Of a DNA stretch of 64,000 nucleotides, positions 45,047-54,178 are shown one piece after another. The stretch's first letter is position 1. The number at the start of each line of letters is the position of its first letter. This DNA comes from Halorientalis regularis (lineage in GTDB: Archaea > Halobacteriota > Halobacteria > Halobacteriales > Haloarculaceae). The notes under the pieces were generated by a model. That model saw nothing but the letters and a program-made list of their open reading frames with translations, ran no database searches and had not been told where the DNA came from. The stretch covers positions 17,254 to 81,253 of the forward strand of contig NZ_JALJCL010000017.1 in NCBI RefSeq assembly GCF_023698535.1, read 5' to 3'. Made by a program: the position numbers and the translations under genes.

Positions 45047-45411
45047 CTGACGAGGGTCACCGTCGTTTCGGCGTTCAACAGGACGAATTCGAGCGTCTCG
45101 TCGAAGTTGATCTTCCCGAGCGGGCTCCGCTCGCCACCGGCGACGACCAGACGGTCGAACTGTTCCTGCTCGGCGACCTCGACCAGCCGGCTGCCCGGGT
45201 GGCCCGAGAGCTGTCTGATTTCGGGATCCATTCCGGTCTCGGCCAGTTGCTCGCGGACTTCGGTCTCGATCTCGTCGGGTGTGAGGGCGATGTCGTCGCG
45301 GTCGACGATGGCGACGGTCACCTCGTCACCGGCCTCCTCGGCCCGCGTGACCGTGTCGGCGAGCGCCTCGAACGATCCGTCGCTGCCGCCGATGCCCAGC
45401 AACACTTTCAT
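45043..45411 (-). CDS. Universal stress protein (short UspA)
   Basis: A 122-residue Usp domain: MKVLLGIGGSDGSFEALADT, EVTVAIVDRDDI and FDRLVVAGGERSPLGKINFDETLEFVLLNAE in parts. The C-terminal glycine pattern is GGERSPLGKINFDETLE, a weak version of the ATP motif. It is first in a two-gene operon with the GNAT gene. Confidence 0.85.
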   Translation of the reverse strand: MKVLLGIGGSDGSFEALADTVTRAEEAGDEVTVAIVDRDDIALTPDEIETEVREQLAETGMDPEIRQLSGHPGSRLVEVAEQEQFDRLVVAGGERSPLGKINFDETLEFVLLNAETTVTLVR

Positions 45412-45543
45412 ACCCGTGTCCTCGCACCGACGGGTGAAAAACCCTCAACCCAGTTGTGCGGTTCGGACGGCCGAAACCGTGTATGTCTGACGCACGACCG
45501 ACGCCGCCGATACGCTTTTTCGCCCGGGGCACGGACACCTGCT

Positions 45544-46311
45544 ATGCCCGATTCTCCCGTGTCCGACGCCGACGATGCGCCCGGCGACGACCACGACGCC
45601 CGGGAGTCCCCGCCGGAGGACCAGTCCACAGACGCGGCCGTCGACGGGACCCCAGCCGAAGACGGCGACGCCGCCGACGCGCCGGCGAACCAGTCCGCCC
45701 ACCCGTCCGTGCCCGACGAGGACGAGTCCGCGGGTACCTCCCCGCAACCGTCCGTGCCTGATGACGTGCAGAAGTACGATCGCTTCAAGAAGATCGAGGG
45801 CGGCACCTACGACCGGGCCAACGAGTTCCTCCGGGACCGGACCTACATCACCGCCCGCGAGTGGGCCATCGCCCGGCTCTGTGCGGACTTCCGGACCGAG
45901 ACCGGCGTCGAGATGACCAAGATCGGCGAGAACCTGCCGGAACTGGTCCCGTTCATGACCGACACCTACACGCCCCAGGCGGTCAACCAGGCCCGCGCCG
46001 CCTTCGAGGAGAAGGTCCGCAAGGCCGGCGCGACCTTCCTCTACGGCGCGATGTGTGACTTCTTCACCGCCGAGGAACTCGACGACGTGATGTACGAGGC
46101 CACCGAGGTCGCGAAGTTCCTGCTGGAGGTCGAGGGCGTCGAACTCTCCGTCGAGGAGGAACTCGAAGCCGAGGACCGCATCTCCGAGGTCATGCGGGAC
46201 GTGCGGGAACACTCCGCCGCCCTCCGCCACGACCAGTGCCCCCACTGCGGCGGCGAACTGGACGGCGGTGAGGGCGACGGCAACAGTACCACAGCCGAAG
46301 CTGACGACTAA
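45544..46311 (+). CDS. DUF5806-type haloarchaeal protein with C-terminal Cys pair
   Basis: A 255-residue acidic protein. The first ~75 residues are a disordered Asp/Ser/Pro tail. The core has KYDRFKKIEGGTYDRANEFL, TAREWAIARLCADFRTETGVEM and helices up to residue ~225. Near the end there is one CPHCGG knuckle. I recall DUF5806 for this family. The helical core and single Cys pair suggest a nucleic-acid-associated protein, but this is weak. The palindromic element B follows the stop by 17 bp. Confidence 0.65.
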   Translation: MPDSPVSDADDAPGDDHDARESPPEDQSTDAAVDGTPAEDGDAADAPANQSAHPSVPDEDESAGTSPQPSVPDDVQKYDRFKKIEGGTYDRANEFLRDRTYITAREWAIARLCADFRTETGVEMTKIGENLPELVPFMTDTYTPQAVNQARAAFEEKVRKAGATFLYGAMCDFFTAEELDDVMYEATEVAKFLLEVEGVELSVEEELEAEDRISEVMRDVREHSAALRHDQCPHCGGELDGGEGDGNSTTAEADD

Positions 46312-46328
46312 CCATCTTTTTAGTTTGG

Positions 46329-46436
46329 GGGGTGCGCTCCGCGCACCCCGCTCGCAAAAACGTGGGCAAAAAACTGCTCGTCGCGGAGCGCTGCTCCGCG
46401 ACGAGGGAACCGCGCGCCGGAGGCGCGCGGATACTG
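46329..46436 (+). repeat. Three-palindrome element, copy B
   Basis: Palindromes with 3-nt loops at 46329-46349 (arms GGGGTGCGC, loop TCC), 46377-46405 (arms CTCGTCGCGGAGC, loop GCT) and 46410-46430 (arms CCGCGCGCC, loop GGA). The linker CTCGCAAAAACGTGGGCAAA and following A-run, the GGAA spacer and the right end GGATACTG match copy A. The element follows the stop codon of the upstream gene behind a T5 run, as in copy A. Confidence 0.85.
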
Positions 46437-46486
46437 AACCCACGACCACCAGACGACCGTTCGACTGCGCTCCTCTCTGACTGAGG

Positions 46487-46532
46487 GAAGTGGACAGCAC
46501 AGTCCGACATCGGTGGCTGTCCGTTTCACTTC
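46487..46532 (+). other. Long imperfect hairpin upstream of the gene at 46575
   Basis: GAAGTGGACAGC pairs with GCTGTCC and, after a 4-nt bulge, CACTTC, leaving a 17-nt loop. It could be a small RNA, an operator region or a leader structure for the gene at 46575. Nothing else supports a choice. Confidence 0.3.
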
Positions 46533-46574
46533 TGGACCGAAAGCACTGTGTATCTCTGCTTCGAACCGATTTCT

Positions 46575-46964
46575 GTGAACGAACGGCTCAAGATCGTTCT
46601 GCTGGACTACGTTAGCGGCGCGGCGGCGCTCGTCCTCGCGGTGCCGCTTCTCGGGGCCTTCCAGCCGTGGGTGCTCCCGGTCGTCGCGGTCACGCTCGCG
46701 GGGACGGGGTGGATCATGTACCAGTCCGACCGCGACGGGTTCGGGAGTCAGGGGCAGGAACTCACGGCGTACGCCGCCCTGCTGGGCGTGGTCGTTCTGC
46801 TGGGTATCGTCTCGGTCGGTCTGAACCTGGCATCTCTCGGTTCGGTCGCGCGGGCGGCGTTGCTCGGTGGTGGCGTCGCGCTGGTGGGGTACCGGTTCGT
46901 CTACGGCATCGTCCGACCGATCCCGGAGTCGCGGCTGGTGCGGGCGCGGGAGGGTGCCTGGTGA
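46575..46964 (+). CDS. Small membrane protein, four segments
   Basis: A 129-residue protein from a GTG at 46575 (VNERLKIVLLDYVSGAAALV). It has four hydrophobic segments (about 10-30, 33-50, 68-90 and 92-112) and a basic end (PIPESRLVRAREGAW). It resembles generic haloarchaeal small membrane proteins, and I cannot assign a family. It lies tail to tail with pyrC, 6 bp apart. Confidence 0.6.
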   Translation: MNERLKIVLLDYVSGAAALVLAVPLLGAFQPWVLPVVAVTLAGTGWIMYQSDRDGFGSQGQELTAYAALLGVVVLLGIVSVGLNLASLGSVARAALLGGGVALVGYRFVYGIVRPIPESRLVRAREGAW

Positions 46965-46970
46965 CCTCGG

Positions 46971-48404
46971 TCAGCCCTGGGTGGTACCACCGTCGTCGCT
47001 GCCGGTCCCGTCGGCACTGCTGTCGCTCCTCCCGTCGGCGTCGGCCGCCGTCGTGCCCGGTTCGACCGACCGCTCGATGGAACGGACGTTGACGCCGACC
47101 GCGTCGCCGAACCGTTCGTCGGCCGTCTCGCCAGCGTCCGCGGCCTCGAGGGCCGACTCCGGCCCGAACCGCTCGTAGACGACCTCGCCACGAACCAGCG
47201 TGAGTTCGGGGAACACCCCCCGTTTCCCCTCGAACGGCGTCCACTCACACTTGGAGTGGAGGGCTTCGCCGCGGATCTCGCGGCTGTCCGACGGGTCGAC
47301 GAGGACCAGATCCGCGTCCATCCCCTCCGCGATCCGGCCTTTCGTCGGGAGGCCGAACACGTCGGCGACGTTCGCGGCCGTGAGGTCCCGGACGCGCTCG
47401 TAGGAGATCTCGTCGTTGCGGGCGGCTTCCAGCAGGAGCGGGAGGGCGGTCTCGACGCCGGGGACGCCGGAGGGGGCGTCCCAGATGCTGGCGTCTTTCT
47501 CCTCGCGGGTGTGGGGCGCGTGGTCGGTGGCGACGATGTCGACGGTGCCGTCGACGACGCGCTCCCACACTTTGCTCCGGAGGCGTTCCCGGCGCAGCGG
47601 CGGGTTCATCCGGCCGAACGTGTCCAGTTCGTTCAGGTCCCGGCGGGAGAGGAACACGTGGTGGGGCGTGACCTCGCAGGTCATGTCGTGTTCCTTGGCC
47701 ACGTCGATGCCCTCCGGCGTGGAGGTGTGGGCGACGTGGAGGTCGGCGTCGAAGCGGTCGCCGACCTCGGCGGCGGCCCGGACGGCGGCGGCCTCGGCGC
47801 GGGCGGTGCGGTAGGCGCTCCAGGCGTCGGCGTCGTCGCGTTCCTTCGCGCCGGGCTCGAACTCCGTGGCGTCCTCGGCGTGGACGGTGATCACGGCGTC
47901 CTGCCGGGCGGCGGTCTTGACCGCGCTGGCGAACAGTTCCACGTCGATGCCCATCTCGCCCGTCGAGTCCGCGAGGAAGACCTCCCCGAGCGCGAACATG
48001 GGTCGCTGGAGCAGGGCGCTTGGCACCCACTGCTCGGTGACGCCGCCGTTGATGCCGAAGTCGACGAGCGAGCCTTCGCTCGCCCGCTCGGCCTTCTCGT
48101 CGAAAGAGGCCCCGTCGATGGTCGGCGGGTCGGTGTTGGGCTGGTCGACGACGCAGGTCACTCCGCCCGCCGCCGCGGAGCGGCTGCCGGTCTCCCAGGT
48201 CTCCTTGTGGGAGAAGCCGGGCTCCCGGAAGTGGACGTGGGCGTCGACCATCCCCGGCAGCAGTCGCTTGCCGCTGGCGTCCACGAACCGTTCGTCGGCC
48301 GAATCGGGCATCGGCAGGTCCTCGCCGACGGCTGCGATGGTCTCCCCCTCGACGAGTACGTCGCGCTCCCGACCGTCCGGGAGCGTCGCGTTCCGAATGA
48401 GCAT
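46971..48404 (-). CDS. pyrC: Dihydroorotase
   Basis: A 477-residue amidohydrolase of pyrimidine biosynthesis (carbamoyl-aspartate to dihydroorotate). Metal ligands appear in MVDAHVHFREPGFSHKE, VHAEDATEF, LHVAHTSTPEG and the catalytic Asp in IVATDHAPHTREEK. The family core ends at about residue 415. The last ~60 residues are an acidic Ser/Gly/Asp tail not seen in most homologues. The ATG at 48404 starts directly at MLIRNATL. Confidence 0.92.
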   Translation of the reverse strand: MLIRNATLPDGRERDVLVEGETIAAVGEDLPMPDSADERFVDASGKRLLPGMVDAHVHFREPGFSHKETWETGSRSAAAGGVTCVVDQPNTDPPTIDGASFDEKAERASEGSLVDFGINGGVTEQWVPSALLQRPMFALGEVFLADSTGEMGIDVELFASAVKTAARQDAVITVHAEDATEFEPGAKERDDADAWSAYRTARAEAAAVRAAAEVGDRFDADLHVAHTSTPEGIDVAKEHDMTCEVTPHHVFLSRRDLNELDTFGRMNPPLRRERLRSKVWERVVDGTVDIVATDHAPHTREEKDASIWDAPSGVPGVETALPLLLEAARNDEISYERVRDLTAANVADVFGLPTKGRIAEGMDADLVLVDPSDSREIRGEALHSKCEWTPFEGKRGVFPELTLVRGEVVYERFGPESALEAADAGETADERFGDAVGVNVRSIERSVEPGTTAADADGRSDSSADGTGSDDGGTTQG

Positions 48405-48461
48405 ACCCACCATCGGGGCGGGTGGGTCCTAAAACTCGCGGACGGCTCACCCGGCCTCGAC

Positions 48462-49172
48462 TCACTCCCCAACCCACTCCACGGTCGGCAGGTCGTCGAC
48501 CCACTCGACGCTGCCGAGGTGATCGCCCACCAGCGCGTCCTCGATGCGCATGATGATCGCGACGGGGTCGACCTCGCCGCCGGCCCGCTCGATGCTGCCG
48601 ACGGTGTCGGGGTCGAAGGGCACCTCCAGCGCGTCGTAGACTGGATCGAGGACCGCCCCGATCTCGTCGTGGCCGTCGACGACGACGATGCCGGCGACCA
48701 GCGCGGCGTCGCCGGTCACCCGCTGGGCGATGCCACAGAGCTTGCCGCCGGCGGCCTGTAGCGAGTAACTCCCCGGACAGAAGGCGTCCTCGGGTTCGCC
48801 GCGCTCGGCGCCGACGCCGATCTCGCGGAGCGCGTCGCGCACGTCGACGCGAACGGCCGCGTACCGCTCGTCGATCCCCTGGCGCTCGTCCTCGATGGGT
48901 TCGATCCGCGCGAAGGCGATGGTGTCACCGGTGTAAGCCACCGGCCGGCCGCCGACGCGGCGCTCGGTGGTGGGGAACTCCCGCTCGCGGGCGGCGGCGA
49001 CGGCGGCCTCGTAGCCCTCGCTGTTGGTGTCCCGGGGGCCGAACGCGACCTGTCGGTGGGGTCGCCAGACCCGGACGGCGGGCTCGTCGGCGGTGCCCGC
49101 GTGCTCGATCAGAAACTGGGTGACTGCCCGGTCGGCCTCGGCGTCCTCGCCCCGTCCCCGGACAACTCGCAT
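48462..49172 (-). CDS. Lipoate-protein ligase A-family protein
   Basis: A 236-residue biotin/lipoate ligase-fold protein. VRVWRPHRQVAFGPRDTNSEGY, the TTERRVGGRPVAYTGDTIAFA motif and the catalytic lysine region GGKLCGIAQRV identify the LplA/LipM group. It would attach lipoate or octanoate to 2-oxoacid dehydrogenase or glycine-cleavage proteins. Which of ligase or octanoyltransferase activity it has cannot be told from sequence. Confidence 0.85.
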   Translation of the reverse strand: MRVVRGRGEDAEADRAVTQFLIEHAGTADEPAVRVWRPHRQVAFGPRDTNSEGYEAAVAAAREREFPTTERRVGGRPVAYTGDTIAFARIEPIEDERQGIDERYAAVRVDVRDALREIGVGAERGEPEDAFCPGSYSLQAAGGKLCGIAQRVTGDAALVAGIVVVDGHDEIGAVLDPVYDALEVPFDPDTVGSIERAGGEVDPVAIIMRIEDALVGDHLGSVEWVDDLPTVEWVGE

Positions 49173-49255
49173 GTCTCAGAGAGGGGGACCACCGAATAAG
49201 GACCTGACGGCTCGTTCCCGACGGGTTGACGTTCCGCCCGGCCGTTCCTCCGCCA

Positions 49256-50137
49256 ATGGCCGTCACACTCGACGCCGCTCTGCTGGATCGGTACCCCCGA
49301 TTTTCCCTGTACAACTCTCCATATGCCGCCCACGACGCGGGCGCGGCCGTCGACCTCTACCCCGAGGTGGCGATCGGCGGCGAGGACGACCGGGACCCGA
49401 CGGACGGCGGCCCGGCCCCGTCGCCGGTCGCCGGCGAGGTACTCGACACCCGGACCGTCGACGCGCCACCGAAACCCTACGCCGTCGAGCAGGACCACCT
49501 GATCCTCGTGGACACGGGCGACTACGTCGCCCGCGTCCTCCACGTCGATCCCGCCGTCGCGGCCGGCGACCGGGTCGCAGTCGGCGATTCGCTCGGACGG
49601 CTGATCCGCTCGGGATTTTTCGCTCCCTGGGTCGACGACCACGTCCACCTGGGGTTTCGCTCACACGACGCCAACCACTATCGGGCGTCGGGGTCGCTCC
49701 CGCTCGACCTGGGCGTCGACGTGGGTCCGGTCCGCTGGGACGGGACCGGGACCGTCGTCGAGACTGGCGAGACCTACGCCGTGCTGGACGCCCCGACACA
49801 CCCGAAATCGGGGACCGTCGCGGGCGTGGCCGCGACCGTCGCGGGGACCGAGTGCGTGCTGGACGGCGGCCTGCCCCACTACGACGGTGGTGGCGTCCTC
49901 GACGGGTCGGCGGGACCGGTCACGTTCCTCGGCCAGCGAGTCGGCACGAGCGACGGACGGACGGTCTCGTGGAACGAGGTGACCGTGCAGGTGGCTGTCG
50001 GCGCGAGCGAAGCGACGGGGGGCGAGCCGATTACGGGACTCTCGCTGTTTTGCGGTCGCGAGTCGCTGGGCGTGAAACTCGTCTGCCCCGGCCACGGGTT
50101 CGCGGTCGGGGACGACGTGTCGGTCTCGCTCGCGTGA
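49256..50137 (+). CDS. M23/LytM-like domain protein, cytoplasmic
   Basis: A 293-residue protein. NSPYAAHDAGAAVDLYP and, about 100 residues later, APWVDDHVHLGFR resemble the HxxGxD and HxH metal motifs of M23 (LytM) peptidases. Between them a biotinyl-lipoyl-like stretch reads VDTGDYVARVLHVDPAVAAG and GDRVAVGDSLGRL. There is no signal peptide, and archaea lack murein, so a peptidase role is doubtful. It may be a fold relative used for something else. The second half is beta-rich and unrecognised. Confidence 0.55.
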   Translation: MAVTLDAALLDRYPRFSLYNSPYAAHDAGAAVDLYPEVAIGGEDDRDPTDGGPAPSPVAGEVLDTRTVDAPPKPYAVEQDHLILVDTGDYVARVLHVDPAVAAGDRVAVGDSLGRLIRSGFFAPWVDDHVHLGFRSHDANHYRASGSLPLDLGVDVGPVRWDGTGTVVETGETYAVLDAPTHPKSGTVAGVAATVAGTECVLDGGLPHYDGGGVLDGSAGPVTFLGQRVGTSDGRTVSWNEVTVQVAVGASEATGGEPITGLSLFCGRESLGVKLVCPGHGFAVGDDVSVSLA

Positions 50138-50218
50138 CTCCGACAGCGCCGTGGGGTGAGTTCATAGGTCGAAAGAACCGGTGAGTAAAAGATGGGTGGG
50201 TGTACACGTATTGCACAC

Positions 50219-50662
50219 ATGGCCAACGACCTTCCGGAAGGCGCACCGGTGATGCTCCGGATGTCAGTCGAACGGGAGAACGGGTATCTCTCCTGGCTGG
50301 GCGTGCAGATGGGCGACATCGAGTACGGTGAGGCGAATCTGACGATTCCGTTCGACGAGCGGTTCACCGACAAGGAGGCCGATCCACCGAAGATCCACGA
50401 CGGCATCGTGACGACGCTGGTCGAACAGACCACGGAACTGGCGATCCGTACGACGATGCCCGATCCCGTCAACGACCGGGTCGACCTGCTGAGTACCACC
50501 GTCAACTTCCTCGACGACGCGGCCCACGATCTGGAAGCCACCGCCAACGTCGTCGACACCAGGGGGGGCTCCGCGGTCGCGGAAGCAACGGTCGAGAGCC
50601 GTGATTCGCAGGGCACGCCGCTCACCGTCGCCTCGGGCCAGGGCGTCTTCCGGATCGACTAG
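50219..50662 (+). CDS. PaaI-like hot-dog thioesterase
   Basis: A 147-residue hot-dog-fold protein (PVMLRMSVERENGYLSWLG, ANLTIPFDERFTD, IHDGIVTTLVEQTTELAIRT, STTVNFLDDAAHDLEATANVV). The catalytic region of PaaI-type acyl-CoA thioesterases appears as PKIHDGIVTTLVEQT. The ATG at 50219 is preferred, and one at 50192 adds nine residues. The stop overlaps the next, opposite gene by 4 nt. Confidence 0.78.
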   Translation: MANDLPEGAPVMLRMSVERENGYLSWLGVQMGDIEYGEANLTIPFDERFTDKEADPPKIHDGIVTTLVEQTTELAIRTTMPDPVNDRVDLLSTTVNFLDDAAHDLEATANVVDTRGGSAVAEATVESRDSQGTPLTVASGQGVFRID

Positions 50663-51231
50663 TCGAAGGCCACCGACTCTCGGGTCGTGACCTCGCCGAA
50701 CAGCCAGTCGGCGTGGTCGAGCGCGTACTCGTGGTGTGCTTCCTCGATGTATCCGATGGCATCTTCGACCAGCACCGGCCGGTAGTCCCGGAGTCCGGCA
50801 CTGCCCGCGGTGTGCAGGACACAGACGTTGGCCAGCGTCCCGCAGAAGAGCAGGTCGTCGATCCCACGCGCGGAGAGCCAGCCGTCGAGTTCCGTCTCGT
50901 GGAAGGCGTCGTAGGTGTGTTTCTCGACGACGTGATCCTCGGGTCGAACGTCCAGTTCCGCGACGATTTCGGCCTCCCAGGAGTCTTCGAGGACGTGTTC
51001 GCCCCACTGCTCGAACTCGTCGTAGTAGTGGGCGTCCTCGAACTGCTCGGGCGGGTGCACGTCCCGGGTGTAGATCACCTGGACGCCGGCATCGTGGGCC
51101 CGCTCGATCAGGTCGCCGATGGTGTCGATCACGGCCTCGCTCTCGGGCGCGTAGAGGCTTCCGTCGGGGTGACAGAAACCGTTCTGCATGTCCACCACCA
51201 CCACTGCCGTCGCATCGGTGTCGAAGTCCAT
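50659..51231 (-). CDS. Nicotinamidase-like cysteine hydrolase (isochorismatase family)
   Basis: A 190-residue enzyme with the full D-K-C triad: D14 in VVVVDMQNGF, K104 in HVVEKHTYDAF and C137 in CGTLANVCVLHTAG. A possible metal site DVHPPEQFEDAHYY resembles nicotinamidases (PncA). It would convert nicotinamide to nicotinate. A nicotinate phosphoribosyltransferase is encoded 3 kb away, which fits an NAD salvage route, but other amidase substrates remain possible. Confidence 0.82.
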   Translation of the reverse strand: MDFDTDATAVVVVDMQNGFCHPDGSLYAPESEAVIDTIGDLIERAHDAGVQVIYTRDVHPPEQFEDAHYYDEFEQWGEHVLEDSWEAEIVAELDVRPEDHVVEKHTYDAFHETELDGWLSARGIDDLLFCGTLANVCVLHTAGSAGLRDYRPVLVEDAIGYIEEAHHEYALDHADWLFGEVTTRESVAFD

Positions 51232-51310
51232 GTGCGGGCGTACGGCTGGCCCGGAAAAACCGCTTTCCCCGGTCGGTCAACTTTTCCCCCGCCGGGTCCA
51301 GGGTCCGGGC

Positions 51311-52831
51311 ATGCGTGCCGCGCACGGACTGATACTCGCCGCCCTCCTCGTCCTCGCCGGCTGTAGCGGGGTGCCGGCCACTGGAACCGACGCGCCCGGG
51401 ACCACCGCCACCACGCCGACCGCCGGCGGGGCCGCCGAAGCGACCGCCGAAACCGACGGATCGAACGACGCCGGAACTGGGACCGACACGACCGTCCCCG
51501 ACGACCGGACGGCGCTCGACGATCCCCCGACCGACCGGATCGGCTGGGAAGCCGGCTACTGGGCCAACGAGTCGCTGTCGGTGACGAACAGCGACGGCCT
51601 GAACGAGAGCGAACTCGACGCCGTCGTCGCGCGGTCGATGGCCCGTGTCGAAGTCGTCCGGGATCGGGAGTTCCGCGAGTCGGTCCCCGTCGAGATCATC
51701 TCCCGGTCCGAGTTCAAATCGGAGAGCATGCCGGAACTCACCGAGTCGCTCCGGACCGTCGACAACGCGAAGTTCGAGGCGATGTTCTTCGTCGGTGAGG
51801 ATCGGTCCTCGATCCAGGCCCAGCTCGACAACCAGGGCGAGAACGTGCTGGGGTACTTCGATCCCCGCAACGACACGATCAAGCTGGTCTCGGATAGCGG
51901 TCAGCCCCAACTCCGGAACGAGCGCACCCTCGGCCACGAACTCGTCCACGCGATGCAGGACCAGTATCACAACCTCTCTGCGATCACCGGCGAGACCCGC
52001 GACGAGAACAACGGGCAGTCGGCGCTGATCGAGGGCGAGGCCCGGACGGTCGGGCTGGCCTACGAGGGCCGCTGTGGCGACGGCTGGGACTGTGTCTCCG
52101 CGACCAGTACCCCGCCGTCGGACATCCACTTCGGGATCTACCTGCTGAACTTCTTCCCGTACAGCGACGGGCCGGGGCTGATCGGCCACCTCCGCGAGCA
52201 GGGCGGCTGGGACGCCGTCGACGCCGCGTTCGACGACCCGCCCGAGAGCGCCGAGCAGGCGATCTATCCGGACAAGTACACGCCGCCGCGGGACTCACCC
52301 GCGACGGTCTCGCTGTCCGACACCGCGACCGACGGCTGGACGCGGGTCCGGCCGGCGTCGCCGGTGGCCGGGAGCGAACGCGCCGACTACGGCCGGCTGG
52401 GCCAGTCCGCGCTGAGCGCGATGTTCGCGTACACGCTGTACGATTCGTCGGGACCGGCGCTGGTCACCCCGGAGCAGGTCGTCAACCGGAACGACCGCTC
52501 GGACCCGCTGAACTACGACCTCCCGATGACCGACGGGTGGGCGGGTGACCGGCTCCACGTCTACGAGAACGGCGACGCCGGCCGGAACCAGACGGCCTAC
52601 GTCTGGCGGCTGACCTGGAACTCGTCGACCGACGCCCGGGAGTTCGCCGACGGCTACCGACGGCTCCTCCGGTACTGGGGTGGCAGTCCCGCCGATGGTC
52701 ACGAGAACGTCTGGACCATTCCCGAGGACGACAGCTTCGGCGACGCCTTCCGGGTGACTCGCGAGAACGAAACGATAACCGTCGTGAACGCGCCGACGGT
52801 CGCGGACCTCGACGCTGTCCACCAGCCGTGA
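51311..52831 (+). CDS. Hvo_1808-family surface lipoprotein with HExxH motif, first copy
   Basis: A 506-residue lipoprotein. Signal and lipobox are LILAALLVLAGC, followed by a Thr/Gly/Ala-rich spacer. The main domain shows a zinc-protease motif GHELVHAMQDQ with H209, E210 and H213, followed by EGEARTVGLAYEGRC, where a Glu ligand could lie. The C-terminal part has AYVWRLTWNSSTDAREFADGY. The family is known as Hvo_1808-like surface proteins, and a peptidase function is plausible but not established. It overlaps its paralogue by 4 nt. Confidence 0.8.
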   Translation: MRAAHGLILAALLVLAGCSGVPATGTDAPGTTATTPTAGGAAEATAETDGSNDAGTGTDTTVPDDRTALDDPPTDRIGWEAGYWANESLSVTNSDGLNESELDAVVARSMARVEVVRDREFRESVPVEIISRSEFKSESMPELTESLRTVDNAKFEAMFFVGEDRSSIQAQLDNQGENVLGYFDPRNDTIKLVSDSGQPQLRNERTLGHELVHAMQDQYHNLSAITGETRDENNGQSALIEGEARTVGLAYEGRCGDGWDCVSATSTPPSDIHFGIYLLNFFPYSDGPGLIGHLREQGGWDAVDAAFDDPPESAEQAIYPDKYTPPRDSPATVSLSDTATDGWTRVRPASPVAGSERADYGRLGQSALSAMFAYTLYDSSGPALVTPEQVVNRNDRSDPLNYDLPMTDGWAGDRLHVYENGDAGRNQTAYVWRLTWNSSTDAREFADGYRRLLRYWGGSPADGHENVWTIPEDDSFGDAFRVTRENETITVVNAPTVADLDAVHQP

Positions 52832-54147
52832 GACGGACCGTCGCGGCCGCGCTGGCTCTGCTCGCACTCGTCGCGCTGGCGGGCTGTAACGCGCCCGTCG
52901 ACGGCGAGGGCCGGCCGGACCCGGTCTTCGACCGGATCGGCTGGGAGGCGGGCCACTGGTACGACGACCCGATCCGCGTCTCGACCGGCGACGGGCTGAA
53001 CGAGCGCGAGCGCGCGGCCGTCGTCGCCCGTGCGATGGCCCGCATCGAACACCTGCGGGGCAAGGAGTTCCGGGAACCGGTGCCCGTCGACGTGATCTCC
53101 CGAGAGGCGTACAGCGAGCGCTACGGCGGTGGCGGCGGCCGTGACCGCTTCGACGACCAGGTCTACGAGGCACTCCTGCTGGTCGGGGAGAACAGTTCCA
53201 CCGCCGACGACCGTGGTCAGGCACTCGACGCCTCCGTGCAGGGCTTTTACTCGTCCCGCAGCGGCGAGATCGTCCTCGTCAGCGACTCGGCCACGCCGAC
53301 CGTCGACCGCTCGACGCTGGTCCACGAACTCGTCCACGCGCTCCAGCACCAGCAACTCTCGCTGGGCGTCGCCACCGAGACCCAGGACGCCCGCCGGGCG
53401 CAGTTGAGCGTGATCGAGGGCGAGGCCAACAACCTCCAGACGATGTACGCCGACCGCTGTGGCAGGGCGTGGGACTGCATCGACCGCCCGGCCCGCCAGG
53501 GGGGCGGCGGTGGCGGCAACAGCGACCTCAACGTCGGGCTGTTCCTGACGATCTACGCCCCCTACGCGACCGGGCCGGGGTTCGTGGAGGCGATCCGTGA
53601 CCGGGGCGGCTGGGCGGCCGTCGACGCCCTCTACGAGCAGTTCCCGACGAGTACGGAGCAGGTGATTCACCCCGAGGCGTATCCCGACGCGGAACCCGTG
53701 TCGGTGACCGTCGCCGACCGCTCGACCGACGAGTGGAACCGGTACGACCGCGACCCGCCGGGTGACCGGGCGGGCGAGGCGGCGATCTACGCGATGCTGT
53801 GGGCCAACGGGGCCGTCGACGTGCAGGGGCGCGCGGTCTACGACTACGAGAGCCGCTACTCGGCGGGCTGGGCGGGCGACCGGATCGTCCCCTACCGCAA
53901 CGGCGGCCGCGGCGGGTACGTCTGGGCGAGTCGGTGGGACACCACCGCCGATGCCCGGGAGTTCGTCCGGGCCTACCGGGCGATCCTCGGCTCGCGGGCG
54001 AGCCAGCGGTCGGCGCAGAACGTGTACGTCCTACCTGACTCGGACCCGTTCGACGACGCCTTCCGCGTGACCAGGGACGGGCGGCGCGTCCGGATCGTCA
54101 ACGGACCGACCGTCGGCGCGCTCTCGGCCATCGGCGGCGACGAGTAG
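52828..54147 (+). CDS. Hvo_1808-family surface lipoprotein with HExxH motif, second copy
   Basis: A 439-residue paralogue of the preceding protein from a GTG at 52828 (VRRTVAAALALLALVALAGC, lipobox). The zinc motif is VHELVHALQHQ with H166, E167 and H170, followed by VIEGEANNLQTMYADRC. The overall order is the same (DRIGWEAGHWYDDPIRVS, later YVWASRWDTTADAREFVRAY), but the Thr-rich spacer is missing. The ATGA-type overlap shows that the pair is co-translated. Confidence 0.8.
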   Translation: MRRTVAAALALLALVALAGCNAPVDGEGRPDPVFDRIGWEAGHWYDDPIRVSTGDGLNERERAAVVARAMARIEHLRGKEFREPVPVDVISREAYSERYGGGGGRDRFDDQVYEALLLVGENSSTADDRGQALDASVQGFYSSRSGEIVLVSDSATPTVDRSTLVHELVHALQHQQLSLGVATETQDARRAQLSVIEGEANNLQTMYADRCGRAWDCIDRPARQGGGGGGNSDLNVGLFLTIYAPYATGPGFVEAIRDRGGWAAVDALYEQFPTSTEQVIHPEAYPDAEPVSVTVADRSTDEWNRYDRDPPGDRAGEAAIYAMLWANGAVDVQGRAVYDYESRYSAGWAGDRIVPYRNGGRGGYVWASRWDTTADAREFVRAYRAILGSRASQRSAQNVYVLPDSDPFDDAFRVTRDGRRVRIVNGPTVGALSAIGGDE

Positions 54148-54178
54148 GTTTTTCGTCCGGGCGACGGTATCGCCGCCA

